Assembly (NCBI GenBank): GCA_903824295.1
Contig: CAIJWE010000059.1
Location: forward strand, 1-64,000
Direction: 5' to 3'
Length of the DNA stretch: 64,000 bases
Source: an uncultured Chlorobiaceae bacterium
GTDB lineage: Bacteria > Bacteroidota > Chlorobiia > Chlorobiales > Chlorobiaceae
Below, piece after piece: positions 1 through 10,066 of the stretch (position 1 is its first letter; every line of letters begins with the position of its first letter). Position numbers and translations under genes: made by a program. The notes beneath the pieces are model-generated. The model did no database searches. It worked only from the letters and a program-made list of their open reading frames with translations, and had not been told where the DNA came from.

Positions 1-135
1 CATTCAGTGCTGTTTTTAGTTGGTTATAAACTCCTGAAAGTGAGTTCATTTGAGATGACGATATTTTGTACCAGACCACATCAATGAGAAGTCCCCTTTT
101 TTACTTCAAATTTCGATTTTTGTGGCTATCATGAA
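1..135. other. Unassigned left edge, possible recombination junction
   Basis: No gene can be assigned with confidence. The minus strand has an open frame running off the window edge (about 30 codons, containing DVVWYKISSSQMNSL) without a good start or a recognised family. The sensor-kinase frame stops at 136, just where its homology should continue, so this DNA may have replaced the rest of that gene by insertion or recombination. I cannot name an insertion sequence here. Confidence 0.3.
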
Positions 136-2496
136 TTATTCAGGATAGCCGTTGTTCTGCTGAATAATGCCATAGACCGTCGAAAGCCCCATTCCGGTGC
201 CTTTTCCCGGCTCCTTGGTGGTAAAGAAGGGCTCGAAAATATGAGGCCGATTTGCTTTTTCAATACCACAGCCATTATCGGTTACCATGAGGGTTACATA
301 ATCGCCTGGCCGAGAACAAGGATTGCCGGTTGTTCCGGCGAGAGGGTCCAGATGTACGATGACGGTTTCGATCATGATGTTACCGTTTCCCTTAATGGCA
401 TCCCGGGCATTGACACAAAGATTGGCAAGAATCTGGTCGATCTGTGATGGATCGATCTTTATCCAGGCTTGTTGGACTTGAGAGATCCAGCCAAGCGTGA
501 TGTTTTCACCGATCAGTCGTCTCAACATGGAGAGCATTCCTTCGATGGTTGCATTCAGATCAAGCACTTTCGGTATCACCCTCTGCTTTCTGGCAAAGGT
601 AAGGAGCTGACGGGTCAGACCGGAAGAGCGAGTTGCAGCCTGCTGGATGGCTTCAAGGTCCTCGAGAGAAAAATCACCCTTTTCGATGGCTATTTCGGTA
701 TGACCAAGGATGACGGCGAGCATATTGTTGAAGTCATGGGCAATCCCTCCGGCAAGCTGACCGACAATCGCCATTTTCTGAGACTGCTGCAGTTGTTCCT
801 CAAGTTTTTCACTTTCCTCTTCCATACGCTTTTTGTTCACCATATCCCACGTTATGTCTCCGAGAACCCCTGTCAATTGAGCATCTTCGGCATTATAAGG
901 GCTGGCTTTGTTACCAAGTTCGAATATTGCCATGACCTTTGATCCCCGTTTTACCGGAACAGCAAGTGTTCGCTTCAATTCGGGTTTGCTGTTCCATGGA
1001 GTTTCCGAATGCCTGATAGTGCTGCTGTCGTTGGAAATCACGAATCGCTGCTCTCGTACCGCATCAGCCAGCACCCCTCTTATCTCCCAGGCAACAGGCT
1101 CTCCGGCGCTTTCTTTCGACCATCCTTCGTTCATGCTTTGCGTTGAACATACAGACCCTGAAAAGAAGAGCTGGTTATCCGAAACAAAGTAGAAAAATCC
1201 TGTTGAGCTTCCTGTCAGTCGTTCAGCTTCATACAGAGCTGTTTGAATGAGTTTTTCTATCGAACAGCACTCTACCATTTCGAGCAGATGAACACGTATT
1301 GCCCTCATCTTCTCAATACGCTTGCGTTCGTTACAATCAAAAAGAACGCCGATTACTCCCCCACATTCAAATTCCGTAAAATATTGCATATGCACCTCCC
1401 CCCAGAAAATCGAATGGTTTTTTCGTCTGAACCTGAATTCAGAACTATGTACCTCGGATTGATTGGAGATGAGCCAGGCAAAAGCATCATCACTTTTCGG
1501 AATATCTTCCTCTGTGATAAATTCCTGGTATGTATGATCAATAACTTCTTCTGGCAGATAGCCCAGAAGTCTTTCCACTGCCGGAGAGACATAGGTGAAC
1601 CTCCCGTTTTTGTCGGCAACAAAAACCATCTCGGAGATTTTTTCAGTAATGGCCCGAAACTTTTGCTCACTTTTAAGCAACGCCTTTTCTGTTTTTTTGC
1701 GTTCAGTGATATCTGTGCCGATTTCTACGATTAATGCTTGATCGTTGATGATAATTTTTTTACCCTTTATCAGAAACCAGCGGAATTCAGAGCCGCCGCG
1801 GAGCAGTACTCTCAATTCCACAGACTCTTCCACATTCCTGCCCAGAATATTTTGCATCTGCTCTTCGAACAGCAGTCGCTCATCAGGATGAATGAATTCT
1901 CTGACATCAGTTCTGGCTACCTCGCGTTCCGATTTGCCGACGATTGCATCACGCAGATAGGGGTTCCATGCGGCAAGTCGCCCTTCAGCATCAATAAGAC
2001 AGAACATTCCGGGAGTTGCCTCAATAAGGGCATGGTTGAAAGCCTGTTCATGGAACAGAGAGTGGCGGATTTGTTTGAGTTCGGTAATATCTTCGGCGAT
2101 AATTAAAAGATGATCAATCTTTCCATCCTGAGAGCGTGAAGGATAGACTGTATGCTGGAGGGTTCGATTGCTCCGTTCATCTTCAAATGAGAGCCGTTTG
2201 CCGGTGCGCATGACCTCCTCAGCCTTTTCCCTGCGTTTTGCTGCCAGTTCCGGTGAAAGCAGATCATAAATATTCGTGCCAATGCACTCCTGTAAGCTTT
2301 TACCTATTCTGGAAGCAAAGGCCTTGTTTGCATCAACGATTTTGCCGGAGCACTCCATAAGAAAAACAGATTCAGGAGAGGAATCAAACAAGACCGATAC
2401 GCTTATAAAGGGTTGTTGTGCAGTATGGTCAGTTGCTCCTCTCTCGTCACGCTCCTGGTTCTGCATAAGGGTGTTGTTGATATTTTTTGCTGACAC
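136..2496 (-). pseudogene. PAS/GAF sensor histidine kinase, 3'-truncated
   Basis: A cytoplasmic sensor kinase of 786 residues with no obvious membrane segment. In order it shows three PAS-type domains (about 30-140, 145-270, 275-395), a GAF domain (about 400-560), and a kinase core. The H-box is [11 protein letters not shown], the N-box [10 protein letters not shown], the G1 box DNGCGIEK, and the F/G2 region [19 protein letters not shown]. The frame ends at [10 protein letters not shown], where family members normally continue with a last beta strand of the ATPase fold and often a receiver domain. The end therefore looks truncated, and kinase activity may be impaired. The start is GTG with no clear ribosome site; an ATG ten codons inside is an alternative. 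It is called a pseudogene because of the missing end, but a functional short form is not excluded. Confidence 0.65.
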
Positions 2497-2645
2497 GTCA
2501 ATATTTTCAAAATGAGCATTTTTCCTTTAACTCATTATTCAATCATCAAAATCCATTGTTCGATCAAACTCCTTGTAAAAAGAAGGCCACAATTATCATG
2601 CTCACCATTTTGCAACTTCCAGGAATAGATGCTGGCCCTATTGGT

Positions 2646-2975
2646 TTACCTCCCCCCGGAAAATACTTTCAGCCCGATAACGCCACTGATGATCAGCAGC
2701 AGGCATAAAATTCGCGCCAGGTCACGTGGTTCATCAAAAAAAATCATGCCAAACGTAGCCACGCCGACGGCTCCGATGCCTGTCCAGACGGCGTAGGCGG
2801 TGCCGACCGGTATGGCTTTCATGGCAAGAGAGAGGAACCAGAAGCTTGCAATCATGGCTGTCGCCGTTAAAAGCGATGGTATGGGGCGGGTAAAGCCCTC
2901 GGTGTATTTGATACTGAGAGCCCAGCCGCACTCCAGACAACCGGCAATGACAAGGTAGACCCAGGAAATCGTCAT
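2646..2975 (-). CDS. sugE: SMR-family exporter, Gdx/SugE type
   Basis: A 109-residue, four-helix small multidrug resistance family protein of the inner membrane. The essential membrane glutamate lies in the first helix ([18 protein letters not shown]), and [16 protein letters not shown] is the typical SugE/Gdx sequence rather than the EmrE/QacE type. Known Gdx members export guanidinium in exchange for protons and work as dual-topology dimers. It starts 6 bp after the upstream oxidoreductase gene on the same strand, so the two are probably co-transcribed. I see no guanidine riboswitch in the short spacer. Confidence 0.88.
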   Translation of the reverse strand: MTISWVYLVIAGCLECGWALSIKYTEGFTRPIPSLLTATAMIASFWFLSLAMKAIPVGTAYAVWTGIGAVGVATFGMIFFDEPRDLARILCLLLIISGVIGLKVFSGGR

Positions 2976-2981
2976 CCGGAA

Positions 2982-4115
2982 TTAAATTTTAATCCAGCGT
3001 TGAAGTTTGTCGGATTTTCGGGCAGCATGCATGACTTTCTGGATCATAAGACCATCAGCAAAGCCTGCGGCATCATGCAGCCTTTTCTCCTTGTTCTTGA
3101 GCGCCTTGACAATCCGATGGGCAAGAAAGGCAAAGCCGACAGCGAAAATACCGTGAACGGCGAGTGACGACTGGCGAATTTTTTCCTGCAAAACAAGCTC
3201 GTCCCACGAGAGCATCGGTTCAATCAGCTTCCACCGGGGGGCATCAATCAGGCTGCGGCCCACCTTTGCTTCGTCATTTGCAACTTCCCACAACCGTCCT
3301 GCCCCGTCAAGCCTGATAGTTTTGAGACTGCCCACCACTTCAAATGAAAACCAGGTGTAGGCGCCAACGGTGGTGACGTGCATTAAAGACGAGCTTCCGA
3401 GGGCAACCGATGAGGGGCCAAACTTCATCATCATAGCAAAGTGATCATCCGACGTGACACGGCACGCCTTCCCCGACTTGTCGGGGCGAGAGGAAATACT
3501 GGTTCCAAGGTTGCAGGATACCTTGGAAATTTCGCCAACAAGGAACCGGTTAAGATCAATCAGATGGGAGCCGAGAGCACCGAGGGCTCCCCCCCCCTTT
3601 TCGGCGTCACACCACCATGACCAGGGCATGTCGGGGCGGTTGCGTGAAGCGAGGTTCATAACGGCACGCACTTCATACACTTTGCCAATCTCTCCGCTCT
3701 CAATCATCTGTTTCATGCAGCGAACGCCGGGATGAAAGCGGAGCTGATGGTCGATGAGGGCAAAACCGGGGGCTGTGGCGGCAACGTCAACCATGTCGGT
3801 GGCATCCGAAACATTGAGCGCAAAGGGTTTTTCGCAGAGCACACTTTTGCCGCTCTGGAGCACTCCGCAGACCATCTCCCTGTGAAGGTAAGTCGGCGTG
3901 GTAACACAGACCAGGTCAAGGTCACACTGCAGCATGTCGCGCCAGTCGGCAAAGCCCTTCTGGATATCGAACATCTTCATGAACTTCTGGCGATGCAACT
4001 CCGTCGGGCTTGCCACAGCGGCAAGCTCCACATTCTCCATCAGCGAAAAGGCCGGAGCCTGGGCAATTCTTGACCAGCCACTGCCGATAAAGCCTACTTT
4101 TATCTTTTTTGTCAT
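2982..4115 (-). CDS. Gfo/Idh/MocA family NAD(P)-dependent oxidoreductase
   Basis: A 377-residue cytosolic dehydrogenase. It has an N-terminal Rossmann fold ([16 protein letters not shown]) and the family motif [12 protein letters not shown] (about 95-106), followed by the alpha/beta C-terminal domain with a catalytic-region motif [18 protein letters not shown] (about 174-190). The family oxidises or reduces sugars, inositols and related compounds such as biliverdin; the substrate cannot be read from sequence. It lies between the hemN terminator and the sugE-type exporter gene, which starts 6 bp downstream. Confidence 0.85.
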   Translation of the reverse strand: MTKKIKVGFIGSGWSRIAQAPAFSLMENVELAAVASPTELHRQKFMKMFDIQKGFADWRDMLQCDLDLVCVTTPTYLHREMVCGVLQSGKSVLCEKPFALNVSDATDMVDVAATAPGFALIDHQLRFHPGVRCMKQMIESGEIGKVYEVRAVMNLASRNRPDMPWSWWCDAEKGGGALGALGSHLIDLNRFLVGEISKVSCNLGTSISSRPDKSGKACRVTSDDHFAMMMKFGPSSVALGSSSLMHVTTVGAYTWFSFEVVGSLKTIRLDGAGRLWEVANDEAKVGRSLIDAPRWKLIEPMLSWDELVLQEKIRQSSLAVHGIFAVGFAFLAHRIVKALKNKEKRLHDAAGFADGLMIQKVMHAARKSDKLQRWIKI

Positions 4116-4128
4116 AATTTTTCACAAA

Positions 4129-4161
4129 AAAAGGGTGACCGAAATCACCCTTTTGCATTGA
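4129..4161 (-). terminator. Intrinsic terminator of hemN
   Basis: A perfect 10-bp stem (AAAAGGGTGA / TCACCCTTTT, 4129-4138 and 4145-4154) with a 6-nt loop. On the minus strand it is followed by a run of seven T. It sits between the hemN stop and the start of the oxidoreductase gene, so it probably separates the two transcription units. Confidence 0.85.
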
Positions 4162-4178
4162 TATTGAGAGTCTTTCGC

Positions 4179-5597
4179 TCAACCAGGTTGCTGAGCTTTT
4201 GCAAGTCGGGCTTTCTCGATGTAGGTCTTCTGGATATCGCGTGAAACGTTATAGGCCTTTGAGAGGCTGTCGGAGCTCCAGAGCCTTGCGTCGAAGGCCA
4301 TACAGATATTTCGGAGAAACGGAATGCCCGCTTCGGTGACCCTGACGCTCTTGTCACCCAGAACCACGATGCCGTCGTTCTGCATGTCTTCGAGGCGGTA
4401 GAGGGCAATGTCGAGTTCGTCAGTGTAGAGCTTGGGATCTTCCCATGAGGTCTCCTGCTTGCACATCAGGTTGAGGATGTGGCGGCGAAGCACCAGATCT
4501 TCATCGGTCAGCAGGTGGCCGCGATGGAGCGGGAACCGCCCTTCGTTGACGGCCTTTATATAGGATTCATCGTCGCGCTCGTTCTGGGCAAATGCGTACC
4601 AGGTGTCGCTGATGGAGGATGAGCCGATCGCCAGCATCATCTGTGTGGTGTTTTCGGTATAGCCCATGAAGTTACGGTGCAGTGTGCCGTTTTTCGCCGC
4701 AATGTAGAGCGCATCACCTTCAATGGCGAAATGGTCCATGCCAATTTCGTGGTAGCCGATGGATTCAAGCATGGCGCTTCCCTTGTCGTAGAGCTCCTGC
4801 TTGACGTCGCCAACCGGCAGATCCTCTTCCTTGAACTTCCGCTGCCCTTCGTACATGTGCGGGTTGTGACCGTAGGCGTAGAAGGCAAGGCGGTCAGGTT
4901 TCAGCTCCATGACCTTCTGGATGGTGTCGGTTATAGTGGCCATCGTCTGTTTTGGCAGGCCGTAGACAAGATCAAAATTGACTGAGGTAAAGCCGATTTC
5001 GCGAGCCAGGTCAACCTTTTCCTTGACCAGCTCGAATGACTGGAGGCGATTGATCTCCTGCTGCACAATCGGATCGAAATCCTGGATACCGAAACTCATG
5101 CGGCGGAAGCCGACACTGTAGAGCGCTTCGAGGTGCTCTTTTGAGGTTGACTTGGGGTTGGTCTCAAAGCTGAACATGTAGTTGTCCATCTTGTTGACAT
5201 CCTTGCAGATTCCATTGATGAGCCTGACAAGATTTTCAGGGCTGAAGAAGGTTGGCGTGCCGCCGCCGATGTGCAGCTCCTTGACGTTGAGACGACCGGG
5301 AAAAACATCAAGGTACATCTGCCACTCTTTGAGCAGTGCCTCAAGATAAGGGGTTTCGTAGGAGTGATCCTGGGTACGGTGAGCGTTGCAGCCGCAGAAG
5401 TAACAGTGGTTCTCACAGTAAGGAATGTGAATGTACAGGCTGATTCCGGTGGTCTCGTTGCTGTCGTTAAAACCTTTGACCATGGCCTCTTTCCACTGCT
5501 CCTGGGTAACGCCATCGGTGCTCCATGAGGGAATGGTGGGATAACTGGTGTAACGGGGACCGGGATTGCTGTACTTTACTGCGAGATTGGTTGCCAT
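4179..5597 (-). CDS. hemN: Oxygen-independent coproporphyrinogen III oxidase
   Basis: A 472-residue radical SAM enzyme that converts coproporphyrinogen III to protoporphyrinogen IX without oxygen. It serves haem and bacteriochlorophyll synthesis in an anaerobe. The [4Fe-4S] motif is [17 protein letters not shown] (CxxxCxxCxC, the true HemN pattern), preceded by the family N-terminus [11 protein letters not shown] and followed by [11 protein letters not shown]. Length matches bacterial HemN (about 450-470), and the C-terminal HemN domain is present. A GAGGA ribosome site lies about 9 nt upstream of the ATG. It is divergent from purE. Confidence 0.96.
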   Translation of the reverse strand: MATNLAVKYSNPGPRYTSYPTIPSWSTDGVTQEQWKEAMVKGFNDSNETTGISLYIHIPYCENHCYFCGCNAHRTQDHSYETPYLEALLKEWQMYLDVFPGRLNVKELHIGGGTPTFFSPENLVRLINGICKDVNKMDNYMFSFETNPKSTSKEHLEALYSVGFRRMSFGIQDFDPIVQQEINRLQSFELVKEKVDLAREIGFTSVNFDLVYGLPKQTMATITDTIQKVMELKPDRLAFYAYGHNPHMYEGQRKFKEEDLPVGDVKQELYDKGSAMLESIGYHEIGMDHFAIEGDALYIAAKNGTLHRNFMGYTENTTQMMLAIGSSSISDTWYAFAQNERDDESYIKAVNEGRFPLHRGHLLTDEDLVLRRHILNLMCKQETSWEDPKLYTDELDIALYRLEDMQNDGIVVLGDKSVRVTEAGIPFLRNICMAFDARLWSSDSLSKAYNVSRDIQKTYIEKARLAKAQQPG

Positions 5598-5687
5598 TGT
5601 TATCTTTCCTCTGCAAGTATTATTTTTTTAAATTGGTTCTCGTGAAAATACATAAAACTCGGCAATTTCATAAATCGTTATACCACA

Positions 5688-5743
5688 AACCACCTTGAAA
5701 TCCCTGTTTTTCAAGGCATCAGTGGTTGATCGCCAGGGTGGCG
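5688..5743 (+). promoter_or_regulatory. Two stem-loops in the purE leader
   Basis: The hemN-purE spacer holds a bulged stem: AACCAC+CTTGAAA (5688-5700) pairs with TTTCAAG (5709-5715) and GTGGTT (5722-5727). It is followed at once by CGCCA/TGGCG (5731-5743). Neither has a following T run. They do not fit the purine riboswitch consensus that I can recall. A leader role for purE is inference. Confidence 0.35.
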
Positions 5744-5802
5744 TCGCCGAAGATCTTCTATTCTCAAACCGCTTACTGATAAATTAATCAAGGAGCATGT
5801 GT

Positions 5803-6330
5803 ATGCAACAAAAAACAGAAGCTGTCAAGAAGCCGGTTATCGGCATTCTCATGGGTTCAGATTCAGATTTCGACATTATGAGGGAGGCCTCACTGGTCTG
5901 TGAGGAGTTCGGGATTGCCTCCGAAATCTCCGTGATTTCTGCACACCGTACACCGCATGACCTTGAGGTGTATGCTACGTCAGCCATTGAGCGCGGCCTG
6001 AAGGTCATTATCGCCGGAGCTGGCGGAGCGGCACATTTACCCGGTGTCACGGCAGCCATGACGGTTTTGCCGGTTATTGGCGTGCCGATTTTCAGCAAAA
6101 AACTCAACGGTCAGGACTCACTTTACTCTATCGTGCAGATGCCCGCCGGGATTCCGGTGGCAACCGTTGGTATTGATAATGCACGGAATGCCGCCCTGCT
6201 TGCTGTCCAGATTCTTGCACTCTCTGATGAGGCGCTGATGGCGACCCTCATCGAGTTCCGCAATAAACTTGCCGACGCATCCCGGCAGAAAACCGCAAAA
6301 ATCCGCGAAAAGCTCCATGCAAAAAGCTGA
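5803..6330 (+). CDS. purE: N5-carboxyaminoimidazole ribonucleotide mutase
   Basis: Class I PurE, which moves the carboxyl group of N5-CAIR to give CAIR in purine synthesis. The motifs are [21 protein letters not shown] and [16 protein letters not shown], near the usual length (about 165-175). The ORF track starts at an ATG at 5797, but AAGGAG at 5790-5795 lies only 1 nt from it. The ATG at 5803 has 7-nt spacing and is preferred. The end overlaps the next gene by 14 nt, suggesting coupled translation. Confidence 0.95.
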   Translation: MQQKTEAVKKPVIGILMGSDSDFDIMREASLVCEEFGIASEISVISAHRTPHDLEVYATSAIERGLKVIIAGAGGAAHLPGVTAAMTVLPVIGVPIFSKKLNGQDSLYSIVQMPAGIPVATVGIDNARNAALLAVQILALSDEALMATLIEFRNKLADASRQKTAKIREKLHAKS

Positions 6331-6817
6331 GTTCTGGATAGAGAGCCTCCAACTCGCGCCACATCCTGAAGGGGGATACTACCGCGAAACCTACCGGAGC
6401 GAAGATTCGTATCCCTTCACGGATGCCACCCGGTTCAATGGCCCTCGCTCTTATGCGACGGCCATCCACTATCTCCTTCAGGGTAGCAATTGCTCAAAGC
6501 TGCACAAGATCCATTCCGACGAGCTCTGGTTCTTTCATGCCGGCCAGGCGCTGAAGGTGCACATTTTTCCGGAGGTCGGTAAAGCCTCCAACTTTACACT
6601 CGGCCTTGCGCCCGCGAGTGGCCAGGTGGTGCAGGGAGTCGTCCCCAAAGAGAGCTGGTTTGGCGCCTCCCTTGTTACTCCTGAAGAGAAGAACTACGCG
6701 CTGGTGAGTTGCGTGGTCGCGCCGGGCTTCGATTTTCGCGACTTTTCTTTTGCTGACAGAAACTCGCTGCTGCAAAAATTCCCAAGGCACACCGAAATAA
6801 TTGAGCGCCTGACATGA
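6317..6817 (+). CDS. DUF985 cupin-fold protein
   Basis: A protein of about 166 residues of the DUF985 (Cupin_5) family. Family signatures are [18 protein letters not shown] near the N-terminus, the [12 protein letters not shown] strand, and a [10 protein letters not shown] segment. Histidines typical of a cupin metal site are visible, but the reaction is not established. I start it at the ATG at 6317, which overlaps the purE stop and matches the family N-terminus; the longer ORF-track start would lie deep inside purE. It is likely co-transcribed with purE. Confidence 0.82.
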   Translation: MQKAEFWIESLQLAPHPEGGYYRETYRSEDSYPFTDATRFNGPRSYATAIHYLLQGSNCSKLHKIHSDELWFFHAGQALKVHIFPEVGKASNFTLGLAPASGQVVQGVVPKESWFGASLVTPEEKNYALVSCVVAPGFDFRDFSFADRNSLLQKFPRHTEIIERLT

Positions 6818-6876
6818 TTGTGGTATCTCATCTGGATGAGGTGCGGATAATTCCCGCTTTTTTTTACTTTGTTCGG

Positions 6877-6910
6877 TAACGCCCCTGTTTATAAAACAGA
6901 GGGAACGTTA
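6877..6910. repeat. Imperfect palindrome upstream of ndh
   Basis: TAACG / CGTTA outer arms enclose CCTGTTT-ATA-AAACAG-A-GG, giving a 34-nt imperfect inverted repeat ending about 36 nt before the NADH dehydrogenase start. It could be an operator or part of a leader. A weaker GCGG/CCGC stem followed by eight T (6844-6865) just before may end the purE-cupin transcript. Confidence 0.4.
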
Positions 6911-6946
6911 AATATTCACGTCTTATAACAAAAGGTAGCACGATAG

Positions 6947-8251
6947 ATGAAAAAGAGGGTTGTGATTGTAGGTGGAGGATTTGCAGGACTGAATGCGGCC
7001 AGGATGCTTGGCAATAAAGAGGATATTGAGGTTACCCTCATCGACCGGAAGAACTACCACCTCTTTCAGCCGCTCCTCTATCAGGTGGCGATGGCGGCGC
7101 TTGGTGAGGGCGATATTGCCGCCCCACTGCGGAACATGCTGGCAAACTACCAGAACATCACCGTCTTCAAGGGAATTGTGGAGCGCATTGATGTTGAGAA
7201 TAAAATGGTCATAACCGATTTCAGCAATATTCCTTATGATTATCTGGTGCTTGCCTGCGGTGTGCAGCACCACTATTTCGGCCATAACGAGTGGGAAGAG
7301 TATGCGCCCGGGCTGAAAACCCTTGCGCAGGCAAAGGAGATTCGCCGGCGGGTGATGGAGGCTTATGAGCGGGCTGAACGGACAAATGATGTTGTGGAGC
7401 GCAAGAAGCTGCTGACCTTTGTTATTGTCGGGGGCGGACCCACCGGAGTGGAGTTGGCTGGCTCAATTGGCGAAATGAGCCGCTACACCCTCTCGAAATT
7501 TTACCGGCACATTGATCCCAAGCTTACCCGCATTTTTATTGTTGAAGCGGCTCCACGCATTCTTGGCTCATTTTCTCCCGATCTTGCCAGCAAGGCGACC
7601 CGATCGCTTGAGAAACTTGGTGTGCAGGTCTGGACAAACAGCATGGTCAGCGAGGTTGATGCCGATGGGGTGCAAATCGGCAATGAGCGTATCGAAGCAG
7701 CAACGGTGCTCTGGGCTGCCGGCGTCACCGCCATTGAGATCGGCAAAACAATGGATGGAGTGGAGACCGACCGGATAGGACGCATCATTGTCGGCGAAGA
7801 TCTCAGTATTCCGGGCCGTCCGGAAATCTTTGTCGGTGGTGACCTTGCGCACTTTGTTTCGGAAAATGGAACTCCCCTGCCGGGGCTTGCGCCTGTTGCC
7901 CTGCAGCAGGGTCGGAACATCGGCAAAAATATTCTGCTTGACCTGAAAACAAAGGCGAGAAAGGCTTTCCGATATCGCGACAAGGGGCAAATGGCCACCA
8001 TCGGAAAAAACAAGGCCATAGTTGAATTCGGCGGCCTGAAATTTGACGGCATTCTTGCCTGGTTCACCTGGCTGCTGGTGCATATCTACTTTTTGACCAG
8101 CTTCCGCCACCGGGTCTTTGTGCTGCTGCAATGGGGATGGTCATACTTCACCTTCAGCTATGGTGCCCGCCTGATTGTGAACCGTGAGTGGCGCTTCTAT
8201 CCTGAAGCCGATCCCTGTGCTCTTCGGGCAGAGAAGGAGGAGAAGGAGTGA
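6947..8251 (+). CDS. ndh: Type II NADH dehydrogenase-like FAD oxidoreductase
   Basis: A 434-residue NDH-2 family flavoprotein, expected to oxidise NADH at the membrane and pass electrons to quinone without pumping protons. The FAD-binding motif is VVIVGGGFAGLNAARML at the N-terminus and the nucleotide-binding motif FVIVGGGPTGVELAGSIGEM is near 160-180. LYQVAMAALGEGDIA matches the family. An amphipathic/hydrophobic C-terminal stretch (WFTWLLVHIYFLTSF) is the usual membrane anchor. Related sulfide:quinone reductases share the fold, but the cysteines expected for that activity are not evident. The stop overlaps the next start (GTGA). Confidence 0.9.
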   Translation: MKKRVVIVGGGFAGLNAARMLGNKEDIEVTLIDRKNYHLFQPLLYQVAMAALGEGDIAAPLRNMLANYQNITVFKGIVERIDVENKMVITDFSNIPYDYLVLACGVQHHYFGHNEWEEYAPGLKTLAQAKEIRRRVMEAYERAERTNDVVERKKLLTFVIVGGGPTGVELAGSIGEMSRYTLSKFYRHIDPKLTRIFIVEAAPRILGSFSPDLASKATRSLEKLGVQVWTNSMVSEVDADGVQIGNERIEAATVLWAAGVTAIEIGKTMDGVETDRIGRIIVGEDLSIPGRPEIFVGGDLAHFVSENGTPLPGLAPVALQQGRNIGKNILLDLKTKARKAFRYRDKGQMATIGKNKAIVEFGGLKFDGILAWFTWLLVHIYFLTSFRHRVFVLLQWGWSYFTFSYGARLIVNREWRFYPEADPCALRAEKEEKE

Positions 8252-8457
8252 TTAGAGCAAGCTCCGCCGGGATGGTCATGGGGCTGCTTCTGGGAAGCTC
8301 GTTTGTCGGTATTGCCCTCTACCTCCTCTTTTTTGCCGATCTCTCCCATGCCACCGCAAAGCAGGATCTCAAGCTGTATGCCCTGCTGACCGGCGCTTAT
8401 GGTCTCTGGCGCTTTATCCGCGTCTGGCTGGCGTGGAAAGAGAGCAAAAGCAAATAG
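8248..8457 (+). CDS. Small two-helix membrane protein
   Basis: A 69-residue protein with two hydrophobic segments (about 8-29 and 44-61) and a basic C-terminus. It begins at a GTG that overlaps the ndh stop codon, with a good GAAGGAGG site 7-8 nt upstream, so it is translated with ndh. I recognise no family. Position suggests an accessory or neighbouring membrane role; that is inference. Confidence 0.75.
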   Translation: MIRASSAGMVMGLLLGSSFVGIALYLLFFADLSHATAKQDLKLYALLTGAYGLWRFIRVWLAWKESKSK

Positions 8458-8610
8458 TTGAACGCATGGCAATGTCACTGCTCCGAACACCGTTAATCAT
8501 TACCAAAGGAGTCAAAACAGATGTATAGCGACTTATAACGCATTTTTCTTATACTCCATTACAACGAGTTAGACTATAGTATTTTTTGTTATAAAGATAG
8601 AAAACAGAGC

Positions 8611-9837
8611 ATGAAAAGAGTGGACGTCAACCCGGAGAGCGAAAAAGAGCTTTTTTTTCACAATTATGCCCGGCTTCCCATTGCCGTGACGCATGGCGAA
8701 GGAGTCTGGCTGGTCAGCGATGACGGAACCCGTTATCTTGACATGATTTCGGGAATCGGCGTCAATGCCCTTGGCTATGGTGACCGGCGACTGGTGGAGG
8801 CCATAAGCTCGCAGGCAACAAAACTCATTCACGCTTCCAACCTCTTCATGATGGAGCCGCAGTTTGAGCTTGCGGCAAAACTGCTTGCACTCTCAGGGCT
8901 CTCAAAGGTCTTTTTTGCCAACAGCGGCACGGAAGCCATTGAGGCTGCCATCAAAATAGCTCGTAAATGGGCTGGCCAGTCGGGCGATCAGGAGAAAAAA
9001 GAGGTGCTCTCACTGAGCAACTGTTTTCACGGCCGGACATACGGCGCCCTGTCGCTGACAGCAAAGGCAAAATACAGCGACGGTTTCGATCCGCTCCTTC
9101 CCGGCACAGGCATGATTGCCTTCAACGACATTGCTGACCTTGAAGCACAGGTTTCAGAGAAAACTGCGGCAGTTTTTATTGAGGTGGTTCAGGGCGAGGG
9201 TGGCATTCACCGGGTGTCGCAACCTTTTATTGACCGGTTGAAGGAACTTCGGGAACGCTACCAATTCCTCATCATCGCCGATGAAATTCAGTCGGGCTGC
9301 GGCAGAACCGGCACCTTTTTCAGCTATACGCAGGTTAATGCTGATCCCGATCTGGTCTGCCTTGCCAAACCGCTTGGCGGCGGCCTCCCCCTCTCTGCCG
9401 TGATCGGCAGTGAGAAGGTTGCTGATGTTTTGACCTATGGTAACCACGGCACCACCTTTGGCGGCAACCCGGTGGCATGCGCCGCAGGAATTGCCATGAT
9501 CAAGGCGATTGAAGAGGATAATCTGATGGAGCACGCCTCGGAAATCGGCGCATTTATCAACCATGAGGTGCAGAAACTGGCCGCAAAACATCCACAGATT
9601 CTTGAAATCCGTCAGTATGGTCTGATGGTAGGCATCATGGTCGACAAAGAGGCGAAAGCCTATGTTGGCAAGGCGCTGGAGAAACAGGTGCTCATCAATG
9701 CCACCAGCGTTAACGTTATCCGCCTTCTTCCACCTCTCACCATCAGCATGGAAGAGGCACAACACTGTATCACAACACTTGATGAAATCTTTACCGAAGA
9801 AACAGAAAAACAAACAACAGCAGAGCAAAGCTGCTGA
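8611..9837 (+). CDS. argD: Acetylornithine aminotransferase family protein
   Basis: A 408-residue class III PLP aminotransferase. It probably converts N-acetylglutamate semialdehyde to N-acetylornithine in arginine synthesis. It shows [37 protein letters not shown], the [12 protein letters not shown] cofactor aspartate region, and the Schiff-base lysine in [15 protein letters not shown]. Close relatives (GABA, succinylornithine or diaminobutyrate transaminases) share these motifs, so substrate is inferred from overall fit. It is the first gene after a 150-bp spacer. Confidence 0.87.
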   Translation: MKRVDVNPESEKELFFHNYARLPIAVTHGEGVWLVSDDGTRYLDMISGIGVNALGYGDRRLVEAISSQATKLIHASNLFMMEPQFELAAKLLALSGLSKVFFANSGTEAIEAAIKIARKWAGQSGDQEKKEVLSLSNCFHGRTYGALSLTAKAKYSDGFDPLLPGTGMIAFNDIADLEAQVSEKTAAVFIEVVQGEGGIHRVSQPFIDRLKELRERYQFLIIADEIQSGCGRTGTFFSYTQVNADPDLVCLAKPLGGGLPLSAVIGSEKVADVLTYGNHGTTFGGNPVACAAGIAMIKAIEEDNLMEHASEIGAFINHEVQKLAAKHPQILEIRQYGLMVGIMVDKEAKAYVGKALEKQVLINATSVNVIRLLPPLTISMEEAQHCITTLDEIFTEETEKQTTAEQSC

Positions 9838-10066
9838 AAAAGTGGTAGCAGCAATGCCCCTCGAAGCAGTCAACTATATCATGATTGCTCTCGGGGCTCT
9901 GGTGATTGCTGCAAGTTACTGGGGGATGTATCTGGAGCGCTCGGTTGACGGCGTTTTCGCCCTCTTTATAAGCCCCGTAACGCTCATCGGGGCTTATCTC
10001 TGGGTTGCCTTTGGCATACTTTACCGTCCGAAACCCGCAAAAAAGCAGCCGGTTCAGTCGAGCTGA
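9782..10066 (+). CDS. Small two-helix membrane protein, DUF3098-like
   Basis: About 94 residues: a basic, glutamine-rich N-terminus then two hydrophobic segments ([18 protein letters not shown] and [17 protein letters not shown]). Architecture resembles the DUF3098 proteins of Bacteroidetes/Chlorobi, but I hold that loosely. The ATG at 9782 lies inside the argD end; an ATG at 9854 just before the first helix is equally possible, and neither has a clear ribosome site. The 3' end overlaps the convergent tonB gene by 13 bp. Confidence 0.65.
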   Translation: MKSLPKKQKNKQQQSKAAEKVVAAMPLEAVNYIMIALGALVIAASYWGMYLERSVDGVFALFISPVTLIGAYLWVAFGILYRPKPAKKQPVQSS

